Of a stretch of 64,000 bases of DNA, positions 7,329 to 15,653 are shown in pieces. Every line of letters begins with the position of its first letter. The stretch's first letter is position 1. A model generated the notes under the pieces. That model was not told where the DNA came from. It searched no databases and worked only from the letters and a program-made list of their open reading frames with translations. The stretch spans positions 168,068 through 232,067 of the forward strand of contig NZ_QZMN01000007.1 of assembly GCF_003702705.1 (NCBI RefSeq). The letters run 5' to 3'. Position numbers and translations under genes: made by a program. This DNA comes from Ornithinimicrobium cerasi (GTDB lineage Bacteria; Actinomycetota; Actinomycetes; Actinomycetales; Dermatophilaceae).

Positions 7329-8966
7329 GTGGCCACCGAGCCCGACCCCGACCTGGAGACCACCACGACCGCCCCGCTCGCCGACGACCCCACCCTGGTC
7401 GCCGGGCGCTACCGGATCGAGCGCACGCTCGGCCGCGGGGGTGGCGGGATCGTGTGGCTGGCGCGGGACGAGAACCTCGGCCGCGAGGTCGCCCTGAAGA
7501 AGGTGTCCGGGGAGACCGACACCGAGATCCTGCTGACGCGCGGCATGCGCGAGGCCAGGACCAGCGCGGCCCTCGCCCACGACCACGTGGTGCGGGTCTA
7601 CGACGCCTTCGAGCACGAGGGGTCGCCGTGGATCGTCATGGAGTACGTCCCCGGGCCCTCGCTCGCCGACCTCATCGACGGGGGGACCGTGCTCCCGCCG
7701 GAGCGCGTGGCGACGATCGGGGCCCAGGTGGCCACCGCCCTCGCGGCGGCCCACGGGGCGGGGGTGCTGCACCGGGACGTCAAGCCCGGCAACGTGCTCC
7801 TCACCGACGAGACCGGCACCCACGCCAAGCTCACCGACTTCGGCATCGCGCGCGCCGAGGGCGACCACCAGCTGACGCGGACCGGCCTGGTGAGCGGCAC
7901 CGCGGCCTACTTCTCCCCCGAGATGGCTCAGGGCGAGGACCCCACCCAGGCCTCGGACGTCTGGGCGCTGGGCGCCACGCTCTACGCCGCCGTCGAGGGG
8001 CGACGCCCCTTCCCGGACGCGCCCAACGCGGTGGCCCAGCTGCACACGATCGTGCGCGAGGCCCCTGCCGAGCCGCGGCTCGCCGGGCCTCTGACGCCGG
8101 TCCTGGCGGGCATGCTGCACGGTGACCCGCAGCAGCGCTGGAGCGCGGAGCGTGCCGCCGCCGCCCTCCGGACGATCGCCGGGGGCGGGGAGACCGCGGA
8201 GGGTCGGCGCGGGGCGGGTCCGGCCGGCACCCCGCCCACCTGGGCGGACGCCGCCGGGACGGGGGCGGCCGGGGCAGCCGCCGCCGGGGTCGCGGCGGGT
8301 GCCGCGGGCTGGGCGGACGCCGGCACGGACACCCAGCAGCACCACCCTGTCGGCACCACCCGGCAGGTGCCGGTCGTCGAGGGGAGCCACGCCCGCGCGG
8401 CCCGTCCCGGTCGGGCGCGACCCACCGTCGCCCCACCCCGGGGGCCCGCCCGCTCGCGGCCGCGCTGGGGCACCATCGCCGTCTGGCTGCTCGCGCTGCC
8501 CCTGGCGGCGCTGCTCGGCTGGCTGGTGTGGACCATCGCCACGACCGGTGACGGGCCGGGTGACGGGTCGGGGACCACGTCCACCGCCCCGGCCGGCGAC
8601 GCGCGGGCCGTGACGCCCGAGGAGGCGGGCGACCTCGCCCGCACCTTCTACCAGACCCTGCTGCCCCCCGGTGGCCTCGACGCCGCGCGCCAGTACCTCG
8701 GGCCGGACGCCGACGTCGACCCGGGGATCTCCGACGGCCTCACCCGGGTGGAGTGGGACCAGGTGACGACGGAGCCGGCGGAGGACGGGTCCGTGGCCGT
8801 CGGCATCACGGTGCGCTACTTCTACGGCGAGTCCGTCCTGGAGCAGCGCGAGGACCTCGTGGTCGCGCGCACCGAGCCTGGCGGGTCCCCGCTCATCGTC
8901 GGCCGGGTCACCGGCGAGCCGGCCGTGACCGAGCCCGACAGCGACAGCGACGGCGACTCCGGCTGA
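7329..8966 (+). CDS. Transmembrane serine/threonine protein kinase
   Basis: A PknB-type Hanks kinase of 545 aa. The glycine loop LGRGGGG is at residues 34-40, the ATP-binding Lys in ALKKV at ~57-58, the catalytic HRD at 148-150 with LKxxN as VKPGN, and DFG at 170-172, so the kinase should be active. An Ala/Gly/Arg-rich linker (~280-375) precedes one transmembrane helix (~380-405) and an extracellular domain of ~130 residues that is not PASTA-like. It ends in an acidic Asp/Ser repeat. It likely senses an envelope signal; the ligand is unknown. Confidence 0.88.
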   Translation: MATEPDPDLETTTTAPLADDPTLVAGRYRIERTLGRGGGGIVWLARDENLGREVALKKVSGETDTEILLTRGMREARTSAALAHDHVVRVYDAFEHEGSPWIVMEYVPGPSLADLIDGGTVLPPERVATIGAQVATALAAAHGAGVLHRDVKPGNVLLTDETGTHAKLTDFGIARAEGDHQLTRTGLVSGTAAYFSPEMAQGEDPTQASDVWALGATLYAAVEGRRPFPDAPNAVAQLHTIVREAPAEPRLAGPLTPVLAGMLHGDPQQRWSAERAAAALRTIAGGGETAEGRRGAGPAGTPPTWADAAGTGAAGAAAAGVAAGAAGWADAGTDTQQHHPVGTTRQVPVVEGSHARAARPGRARPTVAPPRGPARSRPRWGTIAVWLLALPLAALLGWLVWTIATTGDGPGDGSGTTSTAPAGDARAVTPEEAGDLARTFYQTLLPPGGLDAARQYLGPDADVDPGISDGLTRVEWDQVTTEPAEDGSVAVGITVRYFYGESVLEQREDLVVARTEPGGSPLIVGRVTGEPAVTEPDSDSDGDSG

Positions 8967-10028
8967 TCAGTCCTCCAGGGCGGTGCCGATGAGGAGGTTC
9001 GCGAGGTCCGGCAGGCCCGGCACGGTGTCCCAGTCGACGTTGGCCAGCAGGACCGCCGTGGTATCGGTCCCCGGCCGGTAGCGGGAGACCGCGGCCACCC
9101 CCGGATCGCCCCCGTCCTTGCCGAGGACCCCGTCGTCGCGCACGTCCACCCCGTAGCCCGAGGACCACCGGCCCCCGGCCCGCACCCGCGGGGTGAGCAC
9201 CAGCTCGGGGGTGACCTCACGCCATACCCCGCCGCGGTGCAGGGCGCGCAGGAACACCTCGACGTCCTGCGCGGTGACGACGGCGCCGCCGTCCCCGCCA
9301 CCGACCGGGTGGACCGAGTAGATGTTGGTGCGCCAGGGTCCGCCGTCGGTCAGCGGCGGCAGGTAGCCCTGCGCGACGTCGGCGTGGACCTCGTCGAAGG
9401 CGGGGTAGCCGCTGGCGGTCATCCCGGCCGGCGCGAGCACGCGGGTCTCCACCGCCTCGGTGAACGGCAGACCCGACACCGTCGCCAGGAGGAGCCCGAG
9501 CAGCACGAAACCGGCGTTGCTGTAGTGGTAGGCGCTCCCCGGAGGGCACACGGGCGGCAGGTCGGCGAAGAGCGGCAGCAGGGCGACGTAGTCCCGCACG
9601 GTGTAGTTCGGCAGCGTCGCCCAGATGTCGTCCATGTCCTCGCGGTGGCCCGGGAGGTTCTCGTCCTCCTCGAAGTAGTCGGCGATCCCCGAGGTGTGCG
9701 AGAGCAGGTGGTGCACGGTGACGTCCTCGCGCAGGGTCGTCGGCCGCCTGTCCGGCGGCAGGACGTCGACGACGGCGTCGTGCAGGCCGACCTCGCCCCG
9801 CCCGACGGCGTCGAGGACGCCGACGGCGGTGAACATCTTGCTCAGCGACGCCGTGGCGAACCGGGTGGTCGGGCGCACGGGTATGCCGTCACCCCGGTTG
9901 GCGAACCCGTGGCAGGACTCGTGCAGCACCTCGTCCCCGCGCGTCACCCGGAGGATGCCGGAGAAGGCCTCCTCCGCCTCCAGCCGCTCCGCCGTCTCCG
10001 TGACCGTCCGCCAGCTCGCCTCGCCCAT
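8967..10028 (-). CDS. Serine hydrolase, beta-lactamase / class C PBP family
   Basis: A 353-aa protein of the penicillin-recognising serine hydrolase superfamily (Beta-lactamase, PF00144). The nucleophile motif SxxK appears as SLSK in ATASLSKMFTAVG (~residues 60-75) and the YxN motif as YSN in YHYSNAGFVLLGLLL (~185-198). There is no evident signal peptide, so it may be a cytoplasmic esterase or peptidase rather than a lactamase. CATGCT lies 6 nt before the ATG, another leaderless arrangement. The stop codon abuts the kinase stop in the palindrome CTGATCAG. Confidence 0.82.
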   Translation of the reverse strand: MGEASWRTVTETAERLEAEEAFSGILRVTRGDEVLHESCHGFANRGDGIPVRPTTRFATASLSKMFTAVGVLDAVGRGEVGLHDAVVDVLPPDRRPTTLREDVTVHHLLSHTSGIADYFEEDENLPGHREDMDDIWATLPNYTVRDYVALLPLFADLPPVCPPGSAYHYSNAGFVLLGLLLATVSGLPFTEAVETRVLAPAGMTASGYPAFDEVHADVAQGYLPPLTDGGPWRTNIYSVHPVGGGDGGAVVTAQDVEVFLRALHRGGVWREVTPELVLTPRVRAGGRWSSGYGVDVRDDGVLGKDGGDPGVAAVSRYRPGTDTTAVLLANVDWDTVPGLPDLANLLIGTALED

Positions 10029-10068
10029 GGGACGAGCATGACGGTGCGCGGGCGGGCGCGCGAGGGGT

Positions 10069-11229
10069 TTAGCCCTTGAGCAGCTGGCGGGCCATGACGA
10101 TGCGCTGGACCTGGTTGGTGCCCTCGTAGATCTGGGTGATCTTGGCGTCGCGCATCATCCGCTCCACCGGGAAGTCCTTGGTGTAGCCGTAGCCGCCGAA
10201 GAGCTGGACCGCGTCGGTGGTGACCTCCATGGCCACGTCGGAGGCGAAGCACTTGGCGGCCGCGCCGAAGAACGGCAGGTCCGCGTCACCGCGCTCGGAC
10301 CTGGCGGCCGCGACGTAGACCAGCTGACGGGCGGCCTCCAGCTTCATGCCCATGTCGGCGAGCATGAACTGGATCCCCTGGAACTCGGCGATCCGCTTCC
10401 CGAACTGCTGGCGCTCCTTGACGTAGGCGAGCGCCGCGTCCAGGGCTCCCTGGGCGATGCCGACGGCCTGCGCCCCGATGGTGACGCGGGTGTGGTCCAG
10501 CGTGCGCAGCGCGATCTTCAGGCCCTCCCCCGGCTCGCCGACCATCCGGTCCCCGGGGATCCGGCAGTCGGCGAAGTGCAGCTCGCGGGTGGGGCTGCCC
10601 TTGATGCCGAGCTTCTTCTCCGGCGCCCCGAAGGTGAAGCCCTCGTCGGACTTCTCCACGACGAACGCGGTGACGTTGCGGCCCCGCTGACCGTCGGGGT
10701 CGGTGACGGCCAGCACGGTGTAGTACTCCGACTCGCCGGCGTTGGTGATCCACGACTTCTGCCCGTTGAGCAGGAACGACCCGTCGGGCTGCTCGATCGC
10801 CCTGCAGGTCATCCCCGCGGTGTCGGAGCCGGCGCCGGCCTCGGAGAGCCCGTAGGAGAACATCGCCTCCCCGCGCGCGACCGGCGGCAGGTACTTCTGC
10901 TTGACCTCCTCGCTGGCGGCCAGGATGAGCGGCATCGTGCCGAGCTTGTTCACCGCCGGGATGAGCGAGGAGCTCGCGCAGACGCGGGCGACCTCCTCGA
11001 TGACGATGCAGGTGGCCAGCGCGTCCGCGCCGACGCCGTCGTACTCCTCGGCGATGTGCGGGGCGTGGAAGTCGGTGGCGGTGAGCGCCTTCAGCGCCTC
11101 GTGCGGGAACCGGCTGTCCTCGTCCACCTGCGCCGCCCACGGGGCGATCTGCTCGTCCGCCACCTCGCGCACGGCCTCGCGCAGGGCCTCGTGGTCCTCG
11201 TTGATCCGGAACAGGTCGAAGTCGCTCAT
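10069..11229 (-). CDS. Acyl-CoA dehydrogenase
   Basis: A 386-aa FAD-dependent short/branched-chain type acyl-CoA dehydrogenase. Signatures are the FAD-binding MFSYGLSEAGAGSDTAGM (~128-145), WITNAGESEYYTVLA and the C-terminal FGGYGYTKDFPVERMMRD. The catalytic glutamate is in IYEGTNQVQR near residue 370, the position used by short-chain and isovaleryl-like enzymes. TAGTCT precedes the ATG by 7 nt. Length matches the family (about 380-390 aa). The acyl substrate is not deducible; with the enoyl-CoA hydratase and carboxylase genes of this window it fits acid or amino-acid catabolism. Confidence 0.92.
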   Translation of the reverse strand: MSDFDLFRINEDHEALREAVREVADEQIAPWAAQVDEDSRFPHEALKALTATDFHAPHIAEEYDGVGADALATCIVIEEVARVCASSSLIPAVNKLGTMPLILAASEEVKQKYLPPVARGEAMFSYGLSEAGAGSDTAGMTCRAIEQPDGSFLLNGQKSWITNAGESEYYTVLAVTDPDGQRGRNVTAFVVEKSDEGFTFGAPEKKLGIKGSPTRELHFADCRIPGDRMVGEPGEGLKIALRTLDHTRVTIGAQAVGIAQGALDAALAYVKERQQFGKRIAEFQGIQFMLADMGMKLEAARQLVYVAAARSERGDADLPFFGAAAKCFASDVAMEVTTDAVQLFGGYGYTKDFPVERMMRDAKITQIYEGTNQVQRIVMARQLLKG

Positions 11230-11236
11230 GGAGCGC

Positions 11237-11242
11237 AGACTA
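11237..11242 (-). promoter_or_regulatory. -10 element TAGTCT of the acyl-CoA dehydrogenase gene
   Basis: Read on the minus strand, TAGTCT is followed by 7 nt and the ATG at 11229, so the mRNA is probably leaderless. Confidence 0.45.
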
Positions 11243-11283
11243 CTCGCCGGTCGCGGGGCCTCCCGGCCTGGGTGACGTGCACG

Positions 11284-12006
11284 TCAGCCAGGGTTCTCCG
11301 GGCGCCGCGACCGGTCGTGCAGCGGCACCCCGGTCTCGTGCACGAAGATCACCGCCTGCACCCGGTCGCGCAGCCCGAGCTTCATCAGCACCCGGCTGAC
11401 GTGGGTCTTGACGGTCGTCTCGGACACGTAGATCTCGCGCGCGATCTCGGCGTTGCTCAGTCCCCGCGCGACCAGGTCCAGCACCTCCCGCTCCCGTGCG
11501 GTGAGCGAGGCGAGCGCCCGGACTCGCTCCGGGTCCGGCGCCTCGCCGCCGGGGGTGCGCCCGAGGTAGGACTCGATGAGGCGGCTGGTCACGGTCGGCC
11601 CGAGCAGGGCCTCGCCGTGGTGGACGGAACGCAGGCCGGAGACCAGGAGCTCGGGCCGGACGTCCTTGAGGACGAAGCCGCTCGCGCCCGCCTCGAGGGC
11701 GCGGTAGACGTAGTCGTCCAGGTCGAAGGTGGTCAGCATGACGACCCGCGTCCCGGTCCCGCACCTCGCGGTCACCTGGCGGGTCGCCTCGATCCCGTCC
11801 AGGACGGGCATCCGGACGTCCATGAGGACGATGTCCGGGCGCAGCTCGACGGCCAGCCGCACCGCCCGCTCCCCGTCCTCGGCCTCCCCCACGACCCTCA
11901 GGTCCGGCTCGATCTCGAGGATCATCCGGAAACCGCGTCGCACCAGCGCCTGGTCGTCGACGATGAGCACGTCGATCGGCTCCTCGCGCCCCACCACCGA
12001 GCTCAC
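11284..12006 (-). CDS. NarL/FixJ-family response regulator
   Basis: A 240-aa regulator with an N-terminal receiver (IDVLIVDDQALVRRGFRMIL, phospho-acceptor Asp in LMDVRMPVLDG, switch Lys in LKDVRPE) and a C-terminal LuxR-type helix-turn-helix (LTAREREVLDLVARGLSNAEIA...VSETTVKTHVSRVLMKL). The GTG start overlaps the stop of the histidine kinase in GTGA, so the kinase and regulator are made together. The likely target is itself or the divergent membrane protein gene at 13317, but no repeated binding site was identified. Confidence 0.92.
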   Translation of the reverse strand: MSSVVGREEPIDVLIVDDQALVRRGFRMILEIEPDLRVVGEAEDGERAVRLAVELRPDIVLMDVRMPVLDGIEATRQVTARCGTGTRVVMLTTFDLDDYVYRALEAGASGFVLKDVRPELLVSGLRSVHHGEALLGPTVTSRLIESYLGRTPGGEAPDPERVRALASLTAREREVLDLVARGLSNAEIAREIYVSETTVKTHVSRVLMKLGLRDRVQAVIFVHETGVPLHDRSRRPENPG

Positions 12007-13139
12007 GAGCGCTCCAGCGGCAGCGTCGCGACGAGCTCGAACCCACCGCCTGGGCAGGGACCGGCTCGCAGCGACCCGCCGTACGCGGTCAGTCGCTCGC
12101 GGAGCCCCCGCAGCCCGGTGCCGTGCGTCCTCTCGCCGTCCACCTGGCCCGGGCGACCGTCGTCGCGGACGGCGAGGTCGACCCGGTCCGGCCGGACGTC
12201 GACCGTCACCTCGGCGCGCCGGGGCTCCCGCGCGTGCCGCAGCGTGTTGGTCAGGCCCTCCTGCACCACCCGGTATGCCGTGAGGTCGGGGCCGGGGGGC
12301 AGCTCGCCCACGGGTCCGGTCACCACGAGCGACACCGGGAGCCCGGCCGCGCGGAACTGGTCGGCCAGCCGGTCCGCCTCGGCCAGCCTCGGCTGGGGCC
12401 GCAGGTCCGCCTCCTCGTCCCCGCGCAGGACGCTGACCAGGCGGCGCATCTCGGCCAGGGCCTCGCGGCCCGTCGACTCGACGCTCTCGAGCGCCTCACG
12501 CTCGGTGTCCTGGCCCGGCAGCAGGCGGCGACGGACCGCCGAGGCCTGCACCGTCATCACCGAGACGCTGTGCCCGAGCACGTCGTGGAGCTCCCGGGCG
12601 ATCCGGTTGCGTTCCTCGGCCACCGCCTGGGTCTCCCGCTGCACCAGGTTCACCCGGCGCTGCTCGCGGTTGAGGCCGGTGGTCCGCACGAGCGCCCCCG
12701 CCAGCCAGACGACCAGCACCGGCGAGAACCAGACCCACGACGCAGCCCACTCGACCAGCGTGGAGTTCACCGGGTCCAGGGACGCCCATGACGCGTGCAG
12801 CACGGTCGCGAGCGCCAGCGCGATCCAGGACCGTCGCCACGGGAGCAGGCGGGCGGCCGTCCAGATGGCGATCGCCGGAGCCAGGACGACGGCGTTGCCC
12901 TCCGGCGCCCCCACCAGGGCGAACTCCACCACGCTGACGACCACCATGGCCGACAGCATCCCCAGCGGACGCCATCGACGACCGAGGAGGAGCAGCGCGG
13001 TCACGGCATACAGCAGCGCCTGCGCCCACTCCGGACCCTGACGGTGCGAGGCACCCAGCCCCGTCCACGCCTCGAGCTGCCCGAGCACCAGGACGGCCGT
13101 CGCCAGCGCGACGTCGAGGGCCCAGCTCCGGCGGCTCAC
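12003..13139 (-). CDS. Sensor histidine kinase, HisKA_3 (NarX/DesK-type)
   Basis: A 378-aa membrane kinase with about five N-terminal transmembrane helices (residues ~10-165), a coiled linker (LNREQRRVNLVQRETQAV), the phospho-accepting His in RELHDVLGHSVSVM (~residue 190) and a C-terminal ATPase domain with the G-box HGTGLRGLRERL. No extracytoplasmic sensor domain is visible, so the membrane part itself probably senses the signal. TAGCGT lies 7 nt before the GTG at 13139, which sets the start. It is co-transcribed with the NarL regulator. Confidence 0.9.
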   Translation of the reverse strand: MSRRSWALDVALATAVLVLGQLEAWTGLGASHRQGPEWAQALLYAVTALLLLGRRWRPLGMLSAMVVVSVVEFALVGAPEGNAVVLAPAIAIWTAARLLPWRRSWIALALATVLHASWASLDPVNSTLVEWAASWVWFSPVLVVWLAGALVRTTGLNREQRRVNLVQRETQAVAEERNRIARELHDVLGHSVSVMTVQASAVRRRLLPGQDTEREALESVESTGREALAEMRRLVSVLRGDEEADLRPQPRLAEADRLADQFRAAGLPVSLVVTGPVGELPPGPDLTAYRVVQEGLTNTLRHAREPRRAEVTVDVRPDRVDLAVRDDGRPGQVDGERTHGTGLRGLRERLTAYGGSLRAGPCPGGGFELVATLPLERS

Positions 13140-13146
13140 GGAAGTG

Positions 13147-13267
13147 ACGCTACGCCGCAGCGACCGTCGCGGTCGTCCTACGTCGGGAGGACTCGGCCGT
13201 CCGCCTCTGGTCCACCGTGTCCTCGTGCTCGGGCCGGACGACGTCGTGCGGCCGCTGTCCCTAGCGT
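13147..13267. promoter_or_regulatory. Divergent promoter region of the two-component operon and a membrane protein gene
   Basis: The minus-strand -10 box TAGCGT is at 13147-13152 (7 nt before the kinase GTG) and a plus-strand TAGCGT is at 13262-13267 (about 50 nt before the membrane protein start). The ~110 bp between them is non-coding and would hold any shared regulator site. It contains short GACGACGTCGT-like symmetry. Confidence 0.4.
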
Positions 13268-13316
13268 CGAGAGGGTCGCCACCGCACCGGTGGCGGTTCG
13301 ACGAAGGAGAACGATG

Positions 13317-14009
13317 ATGAACGTCACCACGCCCAGCACAGCCCGGTGGATCAGCCGCGCAGCCTGGACGACCGCCGCCGTCGGCACGGTCGGTGGGCAG
13401 CTCCACGCGGTCGCGCGCGGGCTCTCCCATCCCGAGGACTGGCAGGAGGCGCCACTGACCCGGCTCTGGGCCGAGCCCACCTCCCAGGCCCTCGGCCCGC
13501 TGTTCGACTGGAGCGACCCGTGGACCGTCTACATCACGTACGGCAAGCTGTGGACGCCCGTCTGCGTGGCGCTCACCCTGGCCGCGTTCCTGGTGTACCA
13601 GCGGCGCGGCCCCACCGGCCTGGAGCGGCGGCTGTGGCACGTGGTCCTGGCCGGCCACGTGCTGATGACCGTGTCCGTGGTGGGGGACTACTTCACCCCA
13701 CGCTGGATGGACGTGATGTTCCTCGTCGGAGTGGGCGCGATGCTCATCATCGGCCTGGGCGGAATTCTCCTAGGATCCCTGCTGCTCCGTCGCGGGTTCC
13801 GCCCCCGGGTCAGCGCCGTGCTCCTGGTGGCCTTCCTTCCCGGGGTCTTCCTCATCACCACCGTCACCTCGCTCGGCAGCGCGCTGCTCCCCCTCGCGTG
13901 GGGCTGGGCGATCGCCGCCCACCGCGCCGCTCAGCCGGCGAGCTCGGGGATGACCTCGTCCTCGAAGAGCTCGATGCCGGACGTGTCGTACGCCGCCTCG
14001 GCGAAGTAG
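13317..14009 (+). CDS. Integral membrane protein of unknown function
   Basis: About 230 aa with four to five hydrophobic helices. I do not recognise a family. Two ATG codons stand in tandem (13314 and 13317); GAAGGAG at 13303-13309 has the better spacing (7 nt) to the second. It is divergent from the two-component operon and therefore a candidate target or accessory sensor of it. The last 79 bp overlap, on the opposite strand, the end of the F420-dependent oxidoreductase gene, so the terminal ~26 residues (Ser/Lys-rich) are encoded antisense to that gene. Confidence 0.65.
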   Translation: MNVTTPSTARWISRAAWTTAAVGTVGGQLHAVARGLSHPEDWQEAPLTRLWAEPTSQALGPLFDWSDPWTVYITYGKLWTPVCVALTLAAFLVYQRRGPTGLERRLWHVVLAGHVLMTVSVVGDYFTPRWMDVMFLVGVGAMLIIGLGGILLGSLLLRRGFRPRVSAVLLVAFLPGVFLITTVTSLGSALLPLAWGWAIAAHRAAQPASSGMTSSSKSSMPDVSYAASAK

Positions 14010-14950
14010 GTGATCGCGTACGTCATACCCAGACCCTCGAGGCGGCGCAGGGTCTCCACGACCTGCTCGGGGGTGCCGACCGCGGGCTGGGTGCGCAGGC
14101 TGCGCACCTGGCCCTCGGCCCGGTCCTCGCCCAGACCCGCCTGGAGGAACCGGTCCTTGATCCCGGCCAGCCGCTCCTCCACCTCGGACTCGTCCCGGCC
14201 GATGACGACGTTGTAGTTGGCGGAGCGGACGATCGAGCCGTAGTCGCGGCCGACGTCCTCGCAGTGGCCGCGCAGGACCTCCGACTTGTGCTCGAACCCC
14301 TCGGGGGCGCCGTCGAAGTTGGTGTAGTCGGCGTACTCCGCGGCGATCCGCAGCGTCTTCCGCTCACCACCCCCGGCGATCCACATCGGTATGCCGTTGC
14401 GCTCGCTGCCCGCGAACGCGGTCCCCTGCAGGGGCCGGGGCCAGCACATCGCCCCGTCCACCTGGTAGTGCTCCCCGTCGAGGGTGGCCGAACCGGTGGT
14501 CCACATCTGCCGGAAGACCTCGACGCCCTCCCGCAGCCGCGCCAGCCGCTCACCCGCGCGCGGGAAGCCGTAGCCGTAGGCGCGCCACTCGTGCTCGTAC
14601 CAGCCCGCGCCGATCCCCATCTCGACCCGGCCGCCGGAGATGACGTCGGTGGTCGCGGCCACCTTGGCCAGGTAGGTCGGCTGGCGGTAGCTCATGCAGG
14701 TGCACATCTGGCCCAGGCGCACCCGGCCGGTCGTGGCGGCGAAGGCGGCCATCAGCGTCCAGGCCTCGTGGGTGGCCTCCCCGGTCGGTTCGGGGGTGGT
14801 GTGGACGTGGTCGTAGACCCACAGCGACTCCCACGCCTCCTCGGCGTCCAGCCGCTGGGCGAGGTCGAGCATCACCCCCCACTGCTGCTCGGGGGCGATG
14901 CCGACGAGGTCCATCCGCCAGCCCTGGGGCACGAACATTCCGAAGCGCAT
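13931..14950 (-). CDS. LLM-class F420-dependent oxidoreductase
   Basis: A 339-aa luciferase-like TIM-barrel protein. The N-terminus MRFGMFVPQGW, the W-VYDHVHTTP segment, GRVRLGQMCTCMSYRQP and GGRVEMGIGAGWYEHEW (~residues 125-141) are typical of the TIGR03560/F420-binding LLM subgroup. Members transfer hydride from F420H2 to organic substrates, which are unknown here. F420 synthesis genes are at the left end of the window. TACGTT lies 6 nt before the ATG (leaderless). The length fits the family. Confidence 0.87.
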   Translation of the reverse strand: MRFGMFVPQGWRMDLVGIAPEQQWGVMLDLAQRLDAEEAWESLWVYDHVHTTPEPTGEATHEAWTLMAAFAATTGRVRLGQMCTCMSYRQPTYLAKVAATTDVISGGRVEMGIGAGWYEHEWRAYGYGFPRAGERLARLREGVEVFRQMWTTGSATLDGEHYQVDGAMCWPRPLQGTAFAGSERNGIPMWIAGGGERKTLRIAAEYADYTNFDGAPEGFEHKSEVLRGHCEDVGRDYGSIVRSANYNVVIGRDESEVEERLAGIKDRFLQAGLGEDRAEGQVRSLRTQPAVGTPEQVVETLRRLEGLGMTYAITYFAEAAYDTSGIELFEDEVIPELAG

Positions 14951-15004
14951 GGCCCCAACGTAGTGCGAACGACCCCGCGGGGCGCGGTCGCTCCGGCGTC
15001 CCGC

Positions 15005-15084
15005 GGCCACCCACCCGAGTGGCTCGTGCACGGCATACCGGCGTCCGGCGTGCCGGGGCCACCCACCCGAGTGGCTCGTGCACG
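15005..15084. repeat. Two direct 28-bp repeats with internal hairpins
   Basis: A 28-bp unit beginning GGCCACCCACCCGAGTGG and ending CTCGTGCACG occurs at 15005-15032 and 15057-15084, 52 bp apart. Each copy can fold through CCAC/GTGG. The pair fills the gap between the purE stop and the F420 oxidoreductase promoter; a role in transcription termination or protein binding is inference. Confidence 0.6.
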
Positions 15085-15095
15085 CGGGCCCGGCC

Positions 15096-15653
15096 TCAGC
15101 CGTCCCGCCGCTCCCGCAGGCGCGCGCCCTTGGCGTGGGCCTGGTCGCGCAGGTTGTCGGCGAAGGTGCCCAGCCGCTCGCGCCACGCCGCCGACCGCTC
15201 CCCCTCGCCGGAGGCGAGGATCCGCACGGCCAGCAGGCCTGCGTTGCGCGCACCGGCGACCGACACCGTCGCGACCGGGATCCCGGCCGGCATCTGGACG
15301 ATCGACAGCAGCGAGTCCATGCCGTCGAGGTGCTTCAGCGGCACCGGGACACCGATGACCGGCAGCACCGTGACCGAGGCCAGCATCCCCGGCAGGTGCG
15401 CCGCCCCGCCAGCCCCGGCGACGATCACCCGCAGCCCGCGGTCGGCCGCCGACCGCCCGTAGTCGATCATCTCGACGGGCATCCGGTGCGCGGACACGAC
15501 GTCGGCCTCGTAGGGCACGCCGAACTCCTCCAGCACCTGCGCCGCCGCCTCCATGACCGGCCAGTCGCTGTCGCTGCCCATGACCAGGCCGACGAGCGGT
15601 CGCGCCGTGCCGTCCGTGGCGTGGTAGCCGTCCGTGCCGGTGCCCGTGCTCAT
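15096..15653 (-). CDS. purE: N5-carboxyaminoimidazole ribonucleotide mutase
   Basis: Class I PurE (185 aa) converts N5-CAIR to CAIR in purine synthesis. The N-terminal substrate loop [13 protein letters not shown] follows a non-conserved 20-residue extension. [11 protein letters not shown] carries the active-site His, and [12 protein letters not shown] and [30 protein letters not shown] complete the family signature. The ATG overlaps the purK stop in ATGA, so PurK and PurE, consecutive enzymes, are translationally coupled. Confidence 0.95.
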   Translation of the reverse strand: MSTGTGTDGYHATDGTARPLVGLVMGSDSDWPVMEAAAQVLEEFGVPYEADVVSAHRMPVEMIDYGRSAADRGLRVIVAGAGGAAHLPGMLASVTVLPVIGVPVPLKHLDGMDSLLSIVQMPAGIPVATVSVAGARNAGLLAVRILASGEGERSAAWRERLGTFADNLRDQAHAKGARLRERRDG

